Assembly: GCA_023897205.1 (NCBI GenBank)
Contig: JAHWDD010000002.1
Location: forward strand, 5,208,001 to 5,272,000
Direction: 5' to 3'
DNA from: Exophiala sp. HKRS030
Lineage: Eukaryota > Ascomycota > Eurotiomycetes > Chaetothyriales > Herpotrichiellaceae
Length of the DNA: 64,000 bases
Shown: piece after piece, positions 1 to 11,371 of the stretch
How the letters are laid out: each line of letters starts with the position of its first letter
Position numbering within the stretch: the first letter of the stretch is position 1
Program-made: the position numbers and the translations under genes
Notes under the pieces: generated by a model
What the model saw: the letters and a program-made list of their open reading frames with translations, nothing else
The model's database searches: none
Told to the model about the DNA's origin: nothing

Positions 1-1845
1 AGGCATTGGCATTCACCATTCTGGTCTCCTTCCAATTCTTAAAGAAACCATTGAGATCCTTTTTCAAGAAGGATTGATCAAGGTGCTCTTCGCAACCGAA
101 ACCTTTTCCATCGGTCTGAACATGCCTGCAAAGACGGTGGTTTTTACAAGTGTCCGCAAATATGACGGCATCAGTCAAAGATGGGTTACACCCTCGGAGT
201 TCATCCAGATGTCTGGACGGGCTGGACGTCGTGGCCTTGATGAACGCGGAATTGTCATCATGATGATCAACGAACAAATGGAACCTGGTGTCGCCAAGGA
301 TATCGTGCGTGGTGAGCAGGACAAGTTGAATTCAGCTTTCTACCTCGGCTACAACATGATTCTTAATCTGCTCAGAGTCGAGGGCATATCTCCTGAGTTC
401 ATGCTCGAGCGGTGTTTTCATCAATTCCAAAACACAGCCAGCGTCTCTGGCTTGGAGCGAGAGCTGCAGCAATTGGAATCCGAGAAAAGTTCAATGATTA
501 TCGAGGATGAGAGTTCCATCAAGGCTTATTACGAACTTCGAAAGCAGCTTGACATTTATGCCGAGGATATGAGGAATGTCATCATTCACCCGAATTACTG
601 TCTGCCTTTCATGCAACCCGGGCGACTTGTAGAAATCAAAGACGGCGATCACAATTTTGGCTGGGGCGCAGTTATCAGCTTCACCAAAAGGCATTCTTCC
701 AAGTCCAGTGAGAAGCTCACACCGCAAGAAGAGTGGATTCTGGACATTGCATTGGAATGCGCAGACGGCCCAAGTCCGGGCACCAAAACCTTTCAGTCTC
801 TTCCTCCCGGCGTGAGACCTCCGGAAGCGGGTGAGAAGTCCAAGATTGAGGTTGTGCCGGTACTTCTGAAATGCGTCCAAAAAATTTCACACATTCGAAT
901 TTTTCCGCCCCAAGACATGACTAGTCATTCGGAGAGAAAGAAGATACAACAAGCGTTGAACGAGGTTCAACGGCGATTCCCCGATGGACTGGCGGTCTTA
1001 GACCCGATTGAGAATCTGAAAATCACGGACAAGTCATTCAAGGAACTGCTCAGGAAGATCGAGATCATGGAATCCAGATTAGTTGCCAATCCTCTGCACC
1101 ATTCACCGCGGCTAGAAGGCCTTTACAACCAGTATGCAGAGAAAGTGATTGTTTCCAACAAGATCCGAGCTCTGAAGAAACAGATTCAAGATGCACATGC
1201 CATCATGCAGCTGGACGAACTCAAATGCCGGAAAAGAGTACTACGTCGACTCCATTTCATCAATGAAGATGAGGTTGTGCAGTTGAAAGCACGTGTGGCA
1301 TGTGCCATCAGCACAGGCGACGAGTTGATGCTTAGCGAGTTGCTTTTCGATCGGTTCTTCAATGACCTTACTCCCCAGCAATGTGCAGCCGTGATGAGCT
1401 GTTTCGTGTTCGAGGAGAAAGTGCGAGAAGACCCGGTCCTCCCTGAGGATCTTGCGCGACTCGTACGAGTGATCCAGACTCAGGCCAGAGCAATTGCCAA
1501 AGTATCGAATGAATCAAAGTTAGCCGTGAACGAGGACGAGTATGTACAGAGCTTTAGATGGCAACTCATGCCCGTCATTTTGGCTTGGGCGAATGGAAAG
1601 TCATTTGGCGAAATATGGTAAGTTGAGCTCGCAGAAGACAAGCAGCAGCTGACACATGACACAGCAAAATGACAGATGTGTATGAGGGGAGCTTGATTCG
1701 GGTCTTCCGTCGACTTGAAGAAGCACTCCGCCAGATGGCAGAGGCGTCCAAAGTCATGGGCAGTGAAGAGCTCGAGAAGAAATTCGAGGAAGCATTGACC
1801 AAGGTAAGGCGAGACATTGTGGCTGCTCAATCACTATATCTCTAG
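1..1845 (+). CDS. mtr4: ATP-dependent RNA helicase Mtr4/Dob1, 3' part (5' end outside window)
   Basis: Nuclear exosome cofactor helicase, which unwinds RNA for 3'-5' processing of rRNA and for surveillance in the nucleus and nucleolus. The reading frame enters from the left edge (codons from base 2) with the end of the helicase core: GIGIHHSGLLP, then ATETFSIGLNMPAKT and the motif VI element QMSGRAGRRG. The Mtr4-specific insertion and the C-terminal helical domain follow. Two exons are seen, about 1-1617 and 1665-1845, with a 47-base intron (GTAAGT...ACACAG). The junction restores a Cys codon, giving SFGEICKMTDVYEGS, the usual Mtr4 C-terminal stretch. The protein ends AAQSLYL, as family members do. 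No lesion is visible in the part present. The N-terminus and DEIH box lie outside the window. Confidence 0.95.
1618..1664 (+). other. intron of Mtr4
   Basis: A 47-base GT-AG intron. Of several possible AG acceptors only the one at 1663-1664 keeps the frame and gives the family C-terminus. The later AG at 1674-1675 would create an immediate stop. Confidence 0.85.
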
Positions 1846-3106
1846 ATTGACTATACCCAAAACATCACGGTGGCAGTGTTATTCCAAGCATTAGCGATGG
1901 CGAGTATAGGTCTTTCTGCGTTCCATGATACCTACGATTGCATGTTTTGAGGCTGTAGCAGGCATGGCTCGATGGGAAAAGGCGAATTTTGCCTGAATGT
2001 TCACCAATTGTTCGTTCTCTACCACAAAATGGAGAATGGGCATGGTGCTGTGGACGAGCATCTTTAGTAGGCTAATAGGTGGTTCCTTGATAGCAATAAC
2101 CAATTTTTGCCTTGCAGCGGCGGAATGCTGCATACATGAAACAGAATCTTTCTTTCTTGCATTGCTTGTTGAAGTCCATGTGAGAGGGTTGGGCAGCAAG
2201 ACTATTGACCCAGAGGTCACCATCTTCGCATACAGTAGTTACCTAGTCTAGGTTGGTGTTGCATGGGGCTCGTAGATGCGTACTTTGTGGTTGAGGGCGC
2301 ACCCATTTCCAGGTAAAAGATCACAAGTGCAGGGGCCGACAAAGGCGATGAAAATGGCTTAGAGTCCACTAACCACTCTTAGTTCCTACCTATGCTCCCC
2401 CGTCGATAATGATCTACCTGTCAGAGTTCCGGGCAGCGTTAAGTGTGAATTAGCTAGATTAGTTAGTGTGCCCCAGCTCTGGCTAAACTTTCCGGTGACG
2501 CACTTTGGTCACCCAGGCACCTGCCTGGTGCTTAACTAGCTAACTAACTAGTGGATCGTGTTAAGTGGTCACTGCCAACACTGCCTCTCACAATCGCCAA
2601 CTGCTGCCCTATCGTTCAGTGGCCAGCGCCAATTTCAGTGCCTCTTCGGCTTGTGTCCAGTGACCTTCCAGGTCCAGTGGGTGCCCAGATGTGAAAGTTC
2701 CCACCTTTTGCGCCTCTTGCAAGTTGCAACCAACGACCCAAGCCAAGTCTCACCAGTCAGTCTGAAGCCTAAAGTCCAACTCGGTGCCCTCATGGGCCTC
2801 TTCTCCCTCCCTTAACCTACAATCCACTTCATGTCAAGGGAAACCTCTCCTTCACCTACCGTGACCGTGGGTGACCTAACTAACATCAAACCCCTCCGGC
2901 TAGCCTTCACCGCCTGACGCTCGGCCTTATTTGATCTAAGACCTCTTTCCGTCTTTGTTTCAAACATCAACCACATCAACCTTTCGACGCATCGACTCTG
3001 CCAACACCGCAGTGCCTATTCATCAACATCCAACTTGAACCTCACATTCCGAATCCTCACACAACCACAATCTCTCTGACGCAGCACATCGGTCCAAAAC
3101 TTCAAT
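1846..3106. other. intergenic region, Mtr4 to Cut8
   Basis: No gene is supported. The short ORFs here (1997-2251, 2558-2815) have no recognisable family character. From about 2480 the strand becomes pyrimidine-rich and without strong ORFs, as expected for a promoter and leader of the gene starting at 3107. Confidence 0.6.
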
Positions 3107-4063
3107 ATGAGTAGCCTTGCTACACCACCCATTCCTCCCCATTTCCACGAACATACTCGACTCTCTCCCTCGAGATCAAGTAAGACCCTATCTCACAAGA
3201 GACAAGATTCCGGACTTCTAACCATCACAGCAGTGGCCTCCTCGACCCCCTCACGAAAGCGAAAAGCCTCTCCTTCACCAGACCTAGATGATGAAATGTC
3301 GACATCGCCATTTCTTTCTCATGCCCGCCTCCCTCAGACGCCTGCCTGGTCTCGCAAGAAGTTTCGTCCAAACTTGACAGGGCGTCCGTTGTCTGTCGAT
3401 CGACTGCTGGAAACACTCGACAAAGACTCACTCAGATCTGTATTGAAACAAATCTGTGATCGTAACCCGAGCATCCGAGATGAAGTCATCCAAATTAGCC
3501 CCCGACCTAGCATCCAGAATACTTTACAAGTCCTCCGAGATTATTATGATCGACTAATGACCTCGTTTCCCCTTGATCCAAACCCCCGATCCGATTATTG
3601 CTACGATCGGGTTCGACCACAATGGAATCAACTGCTCGAAGCTTTGACTGACTTCACACCACATTTCCTACCACCGAACGAGCAGCAGTCGTCGATTTCC
3701 CTTGAATATCTGGATGGTGTCACGGATCTAATTCATGACCTCCCCGAATGGGACACTCAGCAATATAACATTGCCAAAGCCAATGCCTATGAAGAGATCT
3801 CTCGAGCATGGAGCAACGTCATCAAGGAAGCTAGTAAGAGAGGAGGTGGAATTTTATTGCAGTACGGTGGATGGGAGGATAAGCTACGTGCACACAACAG
3901 CAAAAGTGGCAATAGACTGAAAGAGGCTTGGGAATCACTCGGCGACGCTCTAGGCTGGTTACGACCAGCCACTCAAGCCAATCAACCACAAAGCATCAGA
4001 CAACAGTTATTCTCGAATTCTTATGGCATGGAACAACCCATGCTACGAACGGGGCATTACTAA
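3107..4063 (+). CDS. cut8: Cut8/STS1 family tethering factor for the nuclear proteasome
   Basis: Cut8/Sts1 anchors 26S proteasomes at the nuclear envelope and is needed for mitotic protein degradation. This single-exon gene encodes 318 residues. The N-terminal ~100 residues are Ser/Pro-rich with basic clusters (SRKRKAS near residue 50) that could act as a nuclear localisation signal. The conserved helical Cut8 domain follows: LSVDRLLETLDKDSLRSVL, then a DYYDRL region, and a C-terminal bundle ending near GDALGWLRP. The start is the first ATG after a long pyrimidine-rich leader. It is convergent with the next gene. Yeast and fission yeast orthologs are short-lived and ubiquitinated; that is family knowledge, not visible here. 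Family assignment is firm from the domain pattern. Confidence 0.9.
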   Translation: MSSLATPPIPPHFHEHTRLSPSRSSKTLSHKRQDSGLLTITAVASSTPSRKRKASPSPDLDDEMSTSPFLSHARLPQTPAWSRKKFRPNLTGRPLSVDRLLETLDKDSLRSVLKQICDRNPSIRDEVIQISPRPSIQNTLQVLRDYYDRLMTSFPLDPNPRSDYCYDRVRPQWNQLLEALTDFTPHFLPPNEQQSSISLEYLDGVTDLIHDLPEWDTQQYNIAKANAYEEISRAWSNVIKEASKRGGGILLQYGGWEDKLRAHNSKSGNRLKEAWESLGDALGWLRPATQANQPQSIRQQLFSNSYGMEQPMLRTGHY

Positions 4064-5068
4064 GAGACCAGCCAGAAGAAGCCGGTGAGGCTTCCTCTCA
4101 TGTTATGGCGGTGAGAATGGAAACAAATAATGACGACGAATTTCTTATGTTATCACGGGTCGCATTCAGGGACGGTCATGCCTCATCATGAAATCGATTT
4201 TGTCAGAGTTCTGCTTGTTACAATTCTTTGCACTTTTTACATTCATTGCGGTGCATTGGCATACGCTTCCAGCATACAAGCATATCGATACAAACATGTT
4301 TTTATCTCTTCCCAACGGCGATGATCCTCCAAATTAGACAAGACAGACGGCGTTGTGGCATTATGCCCGTGTGCGAGATTTGAAGGCCGGGCCAGGCCAG
4401 GCAACCTCAATAAGGTCGAGGCAGGAAACAGGACGAGAAGGTGGACACAACCTTTCTTCCCTCTCTCTATATCGCTCTATCTCTATCTCTTTCTTCTTGA
4501 TGATACCACTCAGAGCCCAGGGATTTGGTCGGGCGGTCGGTCGGTCGATTGGTTGATTAGTCGGTTGGCGTTCATTTTGTTTTGTACCTAGGTCGGGATC
4601 TGTGAGAGACACATGCACAATAGCCATCGAGGTAGATTTTCATCTTGACCTCGATTTCACTTTTTCAATTCTCCTGCCCCCTGCCGGCCTTGGGGGATTG
4701 TGCAATTCTGTAAGGGTGATTACCCAATTATGCAGTCATGATTGCATTTTACTGTATGTATGTATATCTGTCTAGGCTGTCGATGGTGAACGTGTCTTTC
4801 GACATCAGCTGCCGCAGGCATCTTGCTGATTTCATAGAGTAGATGGGCATGGTGAGATAAGAACAACGACGGTTTAGCACTTGTAGAGAATGCGTTGTCG
4901 ATGTTACTGTTGAGACGTTGCTGAGGACGGTTGGAAGTGATGGATATTCGGATTAGATTAGAAGAAGTTGAGTGTATTGTACAGTGATATGTGTGCATTA
5001 TTTCGGTTGTACATGGTATTTCGAGATTCGGATGGTCTTAATAGTCTTGCCTCAATACTGTCCCGAGT
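4064..5068. other. convergent intergenic region with simple repeats
   Basis: This stretch lies between two convergent genes, so it is mainly 3' UTR. It holds a CTCTAT-type pyrimidine tract around 4460-4500, a GGTC-rich stretch around 4528-4566, and one CCTAGGT word near 4588. No gene is supported. Confidence 0.6.
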
Positions 5069-6076
5069 TCATCTCCATCCAAAGAACCTCTCCACTCTCA
5101 TTTTGCATCCTTCGACGCTGTTCAACTTGGGCCGCACATCCAGATAGAAGTTCAGCTTGCCATTCTCCGCGCCGCCGGCTCCCGCAGCACCACTAGCACT
5201 CGAGCCGTTACCAGCACTGGCGGCCTTGCCCTGATAAAAATCAATAACATATTCCACCTTTTCTCCACCACATCTTTCCACGACCCAGTCATGCCGGTCA
5301 AACGGCTGAGTGTATCCGACCAAACTCCTCATTCTCGCTTTTGGGCTCAAAGCTCCTGCTCCCAACCCTTGAAAACTGGCCAACTTCGGTCCACCACATT
5401 TGTCGCTCGTCGAACCTTCCCAGTTCTTGATGAGAAACCACGCTCGTTCATTGACAGCATTGTGAATCGGAATTATATGGCTGATAGATGACAAAAGATC
5501 GGACTCCGAGGCAGCAGTCTGTTTCCGCATTACAGCGTTGTAGAACTGGTTCTCTGATGGGTAGATCCAATTGCCGGATGTAGAGGCACCTGTCTCGGCC
5601 TCTGAGTTGGCTGGGATTGTAGACCCGGCCGTCGAGGGGAGCGCACGTGGAATTGTAGAGATCTGTCTTTGGTGGGATAATGGTCGCGACGGTGTTACAA
5701 CGGGTTGATCCAAGTGTGAAGGTGACTGTGATATCCGATCGGATGAGCATTCTTTCGATGAGGCATAGGTGGATGGGTGCGCAATGGGTGATGATGTTGA
5801 TGAAGGCTGAGTTTTATTTGTAGAGGTATTTAACGGCAGCGTCGGGTGTGATGGAGGGAGTTGAGATTGAAGTTTCTCCTTTGACTGGGCTTTCTGTTGT
5901 GCTGCTTGTAGCCATATCGATCGGGTCTTCTCGTCGACTGGGCAAGCGGAAGCAGAGGTAGCGGACGAAGGGTGATTTGTTGGAAGAGGATGTGGAGAAA
6001 TAGGCGACGATGAGGTTGCGGACTGTGACTGTGATTGTGGAGGTTCAGGAACGGGATCTGCTTTCCACCAGCCCAT
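5069..6076 (-). CDS. cyc3: cytochrome c heme lyase (holocytochrome c synthase)
   Basis: Attaches heme covalently to apocytochrome c in the mitochondrial intermembrane space. The chosen start at 6076 gives 335 residues beginning MGWWKADP, the usual HCCS opening. An upstream in-frame start at 6211 would add 45 residues unlike the family. A heme-binding Cys-Pro motif lies in SACPVDEKTRS near residue 45. A low-complexity Ser/Pro/Thr linker follows. The catalytic half runs from NWIYPSENQFYNAV through IHNAVNERAW and the PFDRHDW motif (the heme-ligand His region) to VEYVIDFY and YLDVRPKLNS. A glycine/alanine/serine insert sits between DFYQGK and LNFYLDVRP. Single exon. It shares a 342-base divergent promoter with the mevalonate decarboxylase gene. 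Confidence 0.92.
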   Translation of the reverse strand: MGWWKADPVPEPPQSQSQSATSSSPISPHPLPTNHPSSATSASACPVDEKTRSIWLQAAQQKAQSKEKLQSQLPPSHPTLPLNTSTNKTQPSSTSSPIAHPSTYASSKECSSDRISQSPSHLDQPVVTPSRPLSHQRQISTIPRALPSTAGSTIPANSEAETGASTSGNWIYPSENQFYNAVMRKQTAASESDLLSSISHIIPIHNAVNERAWFLIKNWEGSTSDKCGGPKLASFQGLGAGALSPKARMRSLVGYTQPFDRHDWVVERCGGEKVEYVIDFYQGKAASAGNGSSASGAAGAGGAENGKLNFYLDVRPKLNSVEGCKMRVERFFGWR

Positions 6077-6418
6077 TATGTGTTCGTCCCGGGGGTATTG
6101 TATGCGTACGTATATGTTGGATGGACTATACAAAAGTTTTGATGACCTAGTGGATGGGAGAATATATGATGCTATCCCGGAGGTGAAATGGCCGACAGGA
6201 ACTAATCTCAATCAGGTCAATGGTGGTTCCTGCACTAAAAGTCCCTGAGTTCCTGGCTGCCCCTCGCTGCCCTCATTTTTCTCCAACATCGGACAAAAGC
6301 ACTAGGCACTAAAAGTGCTTGGACTGTTGCGAGCGGTGTAAACAATCGCTTCATAAAACAACATCTTTTCCTACATTCCCATACCCAAAGCCTCCTATCT
6401 CGCACCGAGCCACTCAAT
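6077..6418. promoter_or_regulatory. divergent promoter between heme lyase and mevalonate decarboxylase
   Basis: The 342 bases separate two genes transcribed outward, so both 5' controls must lie here. No specific factor site is claimed. Confidence 0.6.
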
Positions 6419-7706
6419 ATGTCAGAACAATCTCAGATCTATCGGGCTAGTACCACAGCTCCTGTCAATATTGCTGTCATCAAGTAGGTACGCCAACATG
6501 TCCCTTCCTTCCGAACCAAGCTGCCATTCGATTTCCATTTATCTACCTTTGTCAATATCTTCCTAAAAACGTTATAGGTATTGGGGAAAGCGTGACACTT
6601 CGCTGAATCTGCCTACGAACTCGTCCCTCTCAGTAACTCTCTCGCAAAAGTCTCTTCGCACCCACACGACTGCTTCCGCCTCGGAATCCTACTCAGGCGC
6701 GGACTCTCTAATACTCAATGGAGAAGAGGAGGATATTCAATCTTCCAAGCGCACTCAGGCATGTCTGAAGCATCTACGGTCTCTCCGGGCGGAGCTCGAA
6801 GCCAAGGACGCATCCCTGCCTAAACTCTCCAAATATACCCTTCGATTGGTTTCATCAAACAACTTTCCCACCGCCGCGGGGTTGGCGTCATCCGCCGCAG
6901 GTTTCGCTGCTCTCGTCCGAGCGATTGCGAATCTTTATGAGCTGCCGCAGACGCCTGAAGAACTCTCGTTGATTGCAAGACAAGGATCTGGCTCAGCGTG
7001 TCGTAGTTTGCAGGGCGGTTTTGTTGCTTGGAGGGCAGGTACGCAAGCAGATGGGAGTGACAGCAAGTCAGAAGAAGTGGCCTCGGTCGAGCATTGGCCT
7101 ACGTTGAGGGCCTTGATTCTGGTTGTCAGTGCTGAGAAGAAAGGTGTGCCTTCGACGGCGGGCATGCAAACCACGGTTGAGACTTCGACACTCGCACAGG
7201 CCAGATTCAATGAGATTGTACCGAAGAGAATGGCGGAAATCGAAAAGGCCATCCACGAAAAGGACTTTGAAACCTTCGGACGCATCACCATGCAAGATTC
7301 CAACTCATTCCACGCGATTTGTCTCGACTCATGGCCTCCGATCCACTATCTCAATGACGTATCGAGAGCTGCGATGAATGCGGTAGAGACGGCAAATCGC
7401 AAAGCTGGAAAGATTATCGCTGCTTACACGTTTGACGCTGGTCCGAATGCCGTCATCTACTACGAGCAGGAGAATGCTCATAAGGTGGCAGGGGTTTTCA
7501 AAAACGTCTTGGCACGTGCTCCCGGCTGGGAAGGCGAGTTTGGAGAGCAGATACCGCCGAACGAGTATGGATCATTGGAACAAAAGACGTTGATGACGCT
7601 CAAGGCAGGGGTGAGTCGAGTGATTTGTACGGGCATCGGAGGTGGACCGGAGAAAATTGATAAGCATTTGGTAGACGAGAGTGGAAAAGCAGTGGCAGTC
7701 GAATAG
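6419..7706 (+). CDS. mvd1: diphosphomevalonate decarboxylase
   Basis: Final step of the mevalonate pathway: ATP-dependent decarboxylation of mevalonate 5-diphosphate to isopentenyl diphosphate, feeding ergosterol. Two exons, 6419-6483 and 6578-7706, with a 94-base intron (GTAGGT...TTATAG) inside the Lys codon of the signature VNIAVIKYWGKRD. This gives 397 residues, normal for the family. The GHMP-kinase ATP loop is visible as PTAAGLASSAAGFAALV, followed by ARQGSGSACRSLQGGFVAW. The C-terminal half contains TMQDSNSFHAICLDSWPP and TFDAGPNAVIYY, both typical. Any annotation lacking the tiny first exon would miss the N-terminal 22 residues. Confidence 0.95.
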
Positions 7707-9845
7707 GACAAGTCTCAATATAGAAGCAAGTTTGTAATCCTAGATGACGGATTGCAACTCTGTACAGGCCATGCAGCTCACTGACGAGACGAAGGACAGT
7801 GTGATTGTATGGACACAATCTTCAAGCAGCAACTTGACCTGATGCATTCCGGGCCGAGCCCATCTAGGTTCCGATGTTTAGCAAAGGGATGGCGGAGGGG
7901 AGGAGTTGGCGGGATAAGCTGGTATCATGGTACAATGGTACGATGGTGCGATGGTACATAGTATCAAAGGACATCTCAACTAGGAAACAGAGACTAAGCG
8001 CGCCTGTGGGGACAGCAGAGAACGGGTTGATAACGGTGGCTGTTGACCATGGTCCATGGTTTATACGTACTGTATGTACGGTCTGGTCCTACGGAGGACG
8101 GATTACTACATTCGAACGACGCCTTCTCCCTTCCCTTCCTATTTTGATCCGCTTCTTATCTTCGATAGCCTCATTGATGCAATGCCAGGGTCTTGGATAT
8201 ACTACGCCCGGGCCATTACCACGTACAGTACAGTAGTTTGATGACCCGACCGGGGTCCTACTTTCAGCGTGTCGCCAATTTTGACATCACCACCAAGCTA
8301 CTAGGCGTGCCGAAGCTTGATATCATGGATGATGTTTGAGTAGTATTATCGGGCCTCCGACATGGTGTTGTCCAATCCCAAGGATATTTGATTACTGCCT
8401 AGGTAGGTAAGGCCGAAGAAAGGTGCTAAGGTATGTAACTAGTGAAACCCTCATGCTCTAACTACCCACTAGCAAAGTAGTTAGCATGGTCATACGCACG
8501 GTGGTTGGCCAGGAGTGAAATCTGGACAATTTTAGTGCGGTAAGCCCTTTGGCTGTAACCCCTAGATAATTTACTACGAACTAGTCATTACTGTAGGTGC
8601 CTACCTAGGTACCTACGGAGTAGTGTCCAGATCGACCGTACAGACTCTCTGCCCGCATTTACGGAGTACATCGTATGCCCCGTACTCCGTATTTCAGGCA
8701 ACCTAAGCTTGGAAGGTACTCTATTGTGTTTACTCCACAGTCGCTCGTACCCGTAACCGCACCCTTGCAATGGCGACATGACGGTTTTCTCCAGCGATTC
8801 ATGATTGACAATCGATTACGGATGTCAGAGAATCAAGATCTCACTATCAAGAATCAGAGTCAGAGTGTTTGACATGAGAATAACCGTCGGCAAGGTAACA
8901 CGAATCACAGAGCAGCGTCTGTTCGTACGGATCTTCGGATAGGAAGAAGAATCATTGTCGACTCTCTTGCCTCGGCAAGTTTTGAGTCAGGCATATACGA
9001 GGAAATGGAGATTTTCAACAACAATGCATGTCATGTTCGTGCTCCAAGGTTGGTATCTCGCCACCTCTTGTCTGAGCCATGGCTGTGGTGGCTCCACAGA
9101 GTTTGGAGTTTGAGCATACGTTATACGGATAACTCGGTCAATGTATACCTGGGTACGGGCAACATCAGACGTCTACTCCGTATGTGGATCATTTGGCGTA
9201 TTTGATTCCACCTCGGCCGGACGAAGGGTCTTGTTCAATGAGACTGAGATAGAGCCGATATTGAACTGAGATAATACAGAGATAGATAGAACAGCAAGTG
9301 ATTGGAGCAGGTGAAAGAAAGTTGACGGACGAGGAAGATGGGTTTGAAATGACGAGAATTCTTTCCATGTGGTAACCGGAGGAACATGACTTCCGAGCAT
9401 CTCTCAAGGCGTGTTCCAGGCTTCGACATGTCAGAGATTCCCCAGAATTGGCCCCAGATTGGAACAAACTAAGTAACCTTGGAATGTCCGATATTGCCCC
9501 TGCGGTGCGCACCCGTGGCACCTTACCTAAATGACTAACTAGATGCTAAGCGCGGGTAGCAAAGTGCAAGGTGCAAGGTACACCGTACACCGTACACCGT
9601 TCTGCTCCCAATGCTCCCATTGCTCCCATCGCTGCCTTCTTATTAAATGACAGACATTACGGAGGAGATACCAAAATCAGTCACGCTGCTCCCACACTTG
9701 AAAGCTCTCGAGTTCCCACATCCTTGCCTCTTCGTGCACCATCTTCATAAAGAGCACAGTCCTCCCACCCCTCCTCTACTTTGTATTCTCCCATCCACAA
9801 CCCATTCACCCTATTCTTTGCTTGATTCGTTTCTTCGCCTTCACC
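7707..9845. other. long intergenic region with tandem words and TACGGAGTA motifs
   Basis: No gene is supported in 2.1 kb. It holds an imperfect ATGGTACA-type tandem at about 7925-7960, CCTAGGTA words near 8400 and 8605, TACGGAGTA or its complement at 8614, 8660, 8683 and 9174, an ACACCGT tandem at about 9580-9600, and a TGCTCCCA tandem at about 9603-9632. The last part is the leader of the monooxygenase gene. Confidence 0.6.
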
Positions 9846-11371
9846 ATGGCAGACAACAGTTTCGACGCCATCATCATTGGCGCTGGCATCTCTGGCATCA
9901 ACTCCGCATATCGTCTGCAAGAAGGTCTCCCAGACTACAAATATGCCATTCTTGAAGGCCGATCTGAAATCGGTGGCACCTGGAGTCTCTTCAAATACCC
10001 AGGTATCAGGTCGGATTCCGACCTCCATACCTTTGGTTTTCCATGGGATCCTTGGACAGAGAACCGATCCATTGCAGATGCCCCCTCAATTCTTCGATAT
10101 GTCAAAGGTGCTGCTGCTCGTGCCGGCATTGACAAAAACATCAAATTCAACCATCAAGTTCAGACTATCGACTGGTCGTCGGAGAACCAGCATTGGAAGG
10201 TCATCGCCCTTGTTCAAGGTGTGGAAAAGACCTATTATTCCCGTCACATTATGATGGGCACAGGCTATTACGACTACAAGCAAGGCCTCAACTCGGTCAT
10301 CCCAGGGATCGAGAATTTCAAAGGTCAGGTCATTCATCCACAATTCTGGCCTGAAGACTTGGACTACACCGACAAGAAGGTCGTTGTCATTGGTAGCGGT
10401 GCCACCGCCGTCACACTGGTCCCCAGCATGGCCGAAAAGGCAAAGTCGGTCACCATGCTCCAGAGATCACCCAGCTACTTCCTCCCCGTTCCCTTGGTCG
10501 AGCCCGTTGACAACTTCATCAAGAAATGGCTGCCTGAAAGCTGGGGCTTCAAAGTCATCCGACTCAAGTATTACATCATGGGCTTTTTCTTCTTCAACTT
10601 CTGTCGATGGTTTCCCAATAAAGGTATCGCCGCCCTCCGTAAAGCTACCGAAGCTGAACTTCCCGACAATATTCCATTCGACCCTCATTTCGTCCCCAGC
10701 TATCTTCCGTGGCAACAGAGAATGTGCATTACCCCTGGTAAGTTATTCACAGTATTCCACCTTTAAGCCGTAATGTGACTAACCATTTATGATCCACAGG
10801 TGGTGACTTCTTCGCTGCACTACGATCCGGTAAAGCTGATATTGTTACCGACACTATCAACACGGTCAAAGCATCGGGTATTCAGTTGAATTCGGGATCC
10901 GAAATAGACGCTGATATCATTGTCACTGCGACCGGTCTCAAAATTCTCTTTGGTGGCGGTCTCAAGATTTTTGTCGACGGTAAACCGCAGAATCTCGGTG
11001 ACAAGTTCATCTGGCGAGGCGCCGCCATGTCAGATCTCCCCAACCTCGCCTTTGTCTTTGGATACACCAACGCTTCGTGGACTCTGGGTGCCGACGCCAC
11101 CGGTCAACTCTGGGTTCGAATCCTCAAGAATCTCCGCGCCAAGGGATACACGAGCTTTGTCGCCCGTGTCGGTGACAATGAAAAACTACAGACTCGTCCT
11201 CTTCTGAACCTCAACAGCAGTTACATCAAGGCTGCCGAGAAGGAGGGTTCTCTTCCCAAAGGTGGCGATCGAGGTCCATGGGTTCCCAGAAGCTATTGGT
11301 TGAAGGATATCCTACATGCCAAGTTTGGTGATGTCTCGACGGGCTTGCAGTTCAGTCGAGTTTCAAGTTAG
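9846..11371 (+). CDS. EthA-like flavin-dependent Baeyer-Villiger monooxygenase
   Basis: Predicted FAD- and NADPH-dependent enzyme inserting oxygen next to a ketone, or oxidising sulfur. Exons 9846-10737 and 10800-11371, with a 62-base intron (GTAAGT...CACAG) restoring ITPGGDFF, give 487 residues, the size of the EthA group. The FAD Rossmann motif GAGISG is at residues 12-17. GGTWSLFKYPGIRSDSD and the second dinucleotide motif IGSGATAVTLVP follow. The type I BVMO fingerprint FxGxxxHxxxWP is complete at residues 158-169 (FKGQVIHPQFWP). A C-terminal GYTNASWTL stretch also matches the EthA type. The start at 9846 (MADNSFDAIIIG) is preferred over an in-frame upstream ATG at 9822. It stands alone among housekeeping genes, about 28 kb from the ketone-type cluster. 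The substrate is unknown. Confidence 0.92.
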
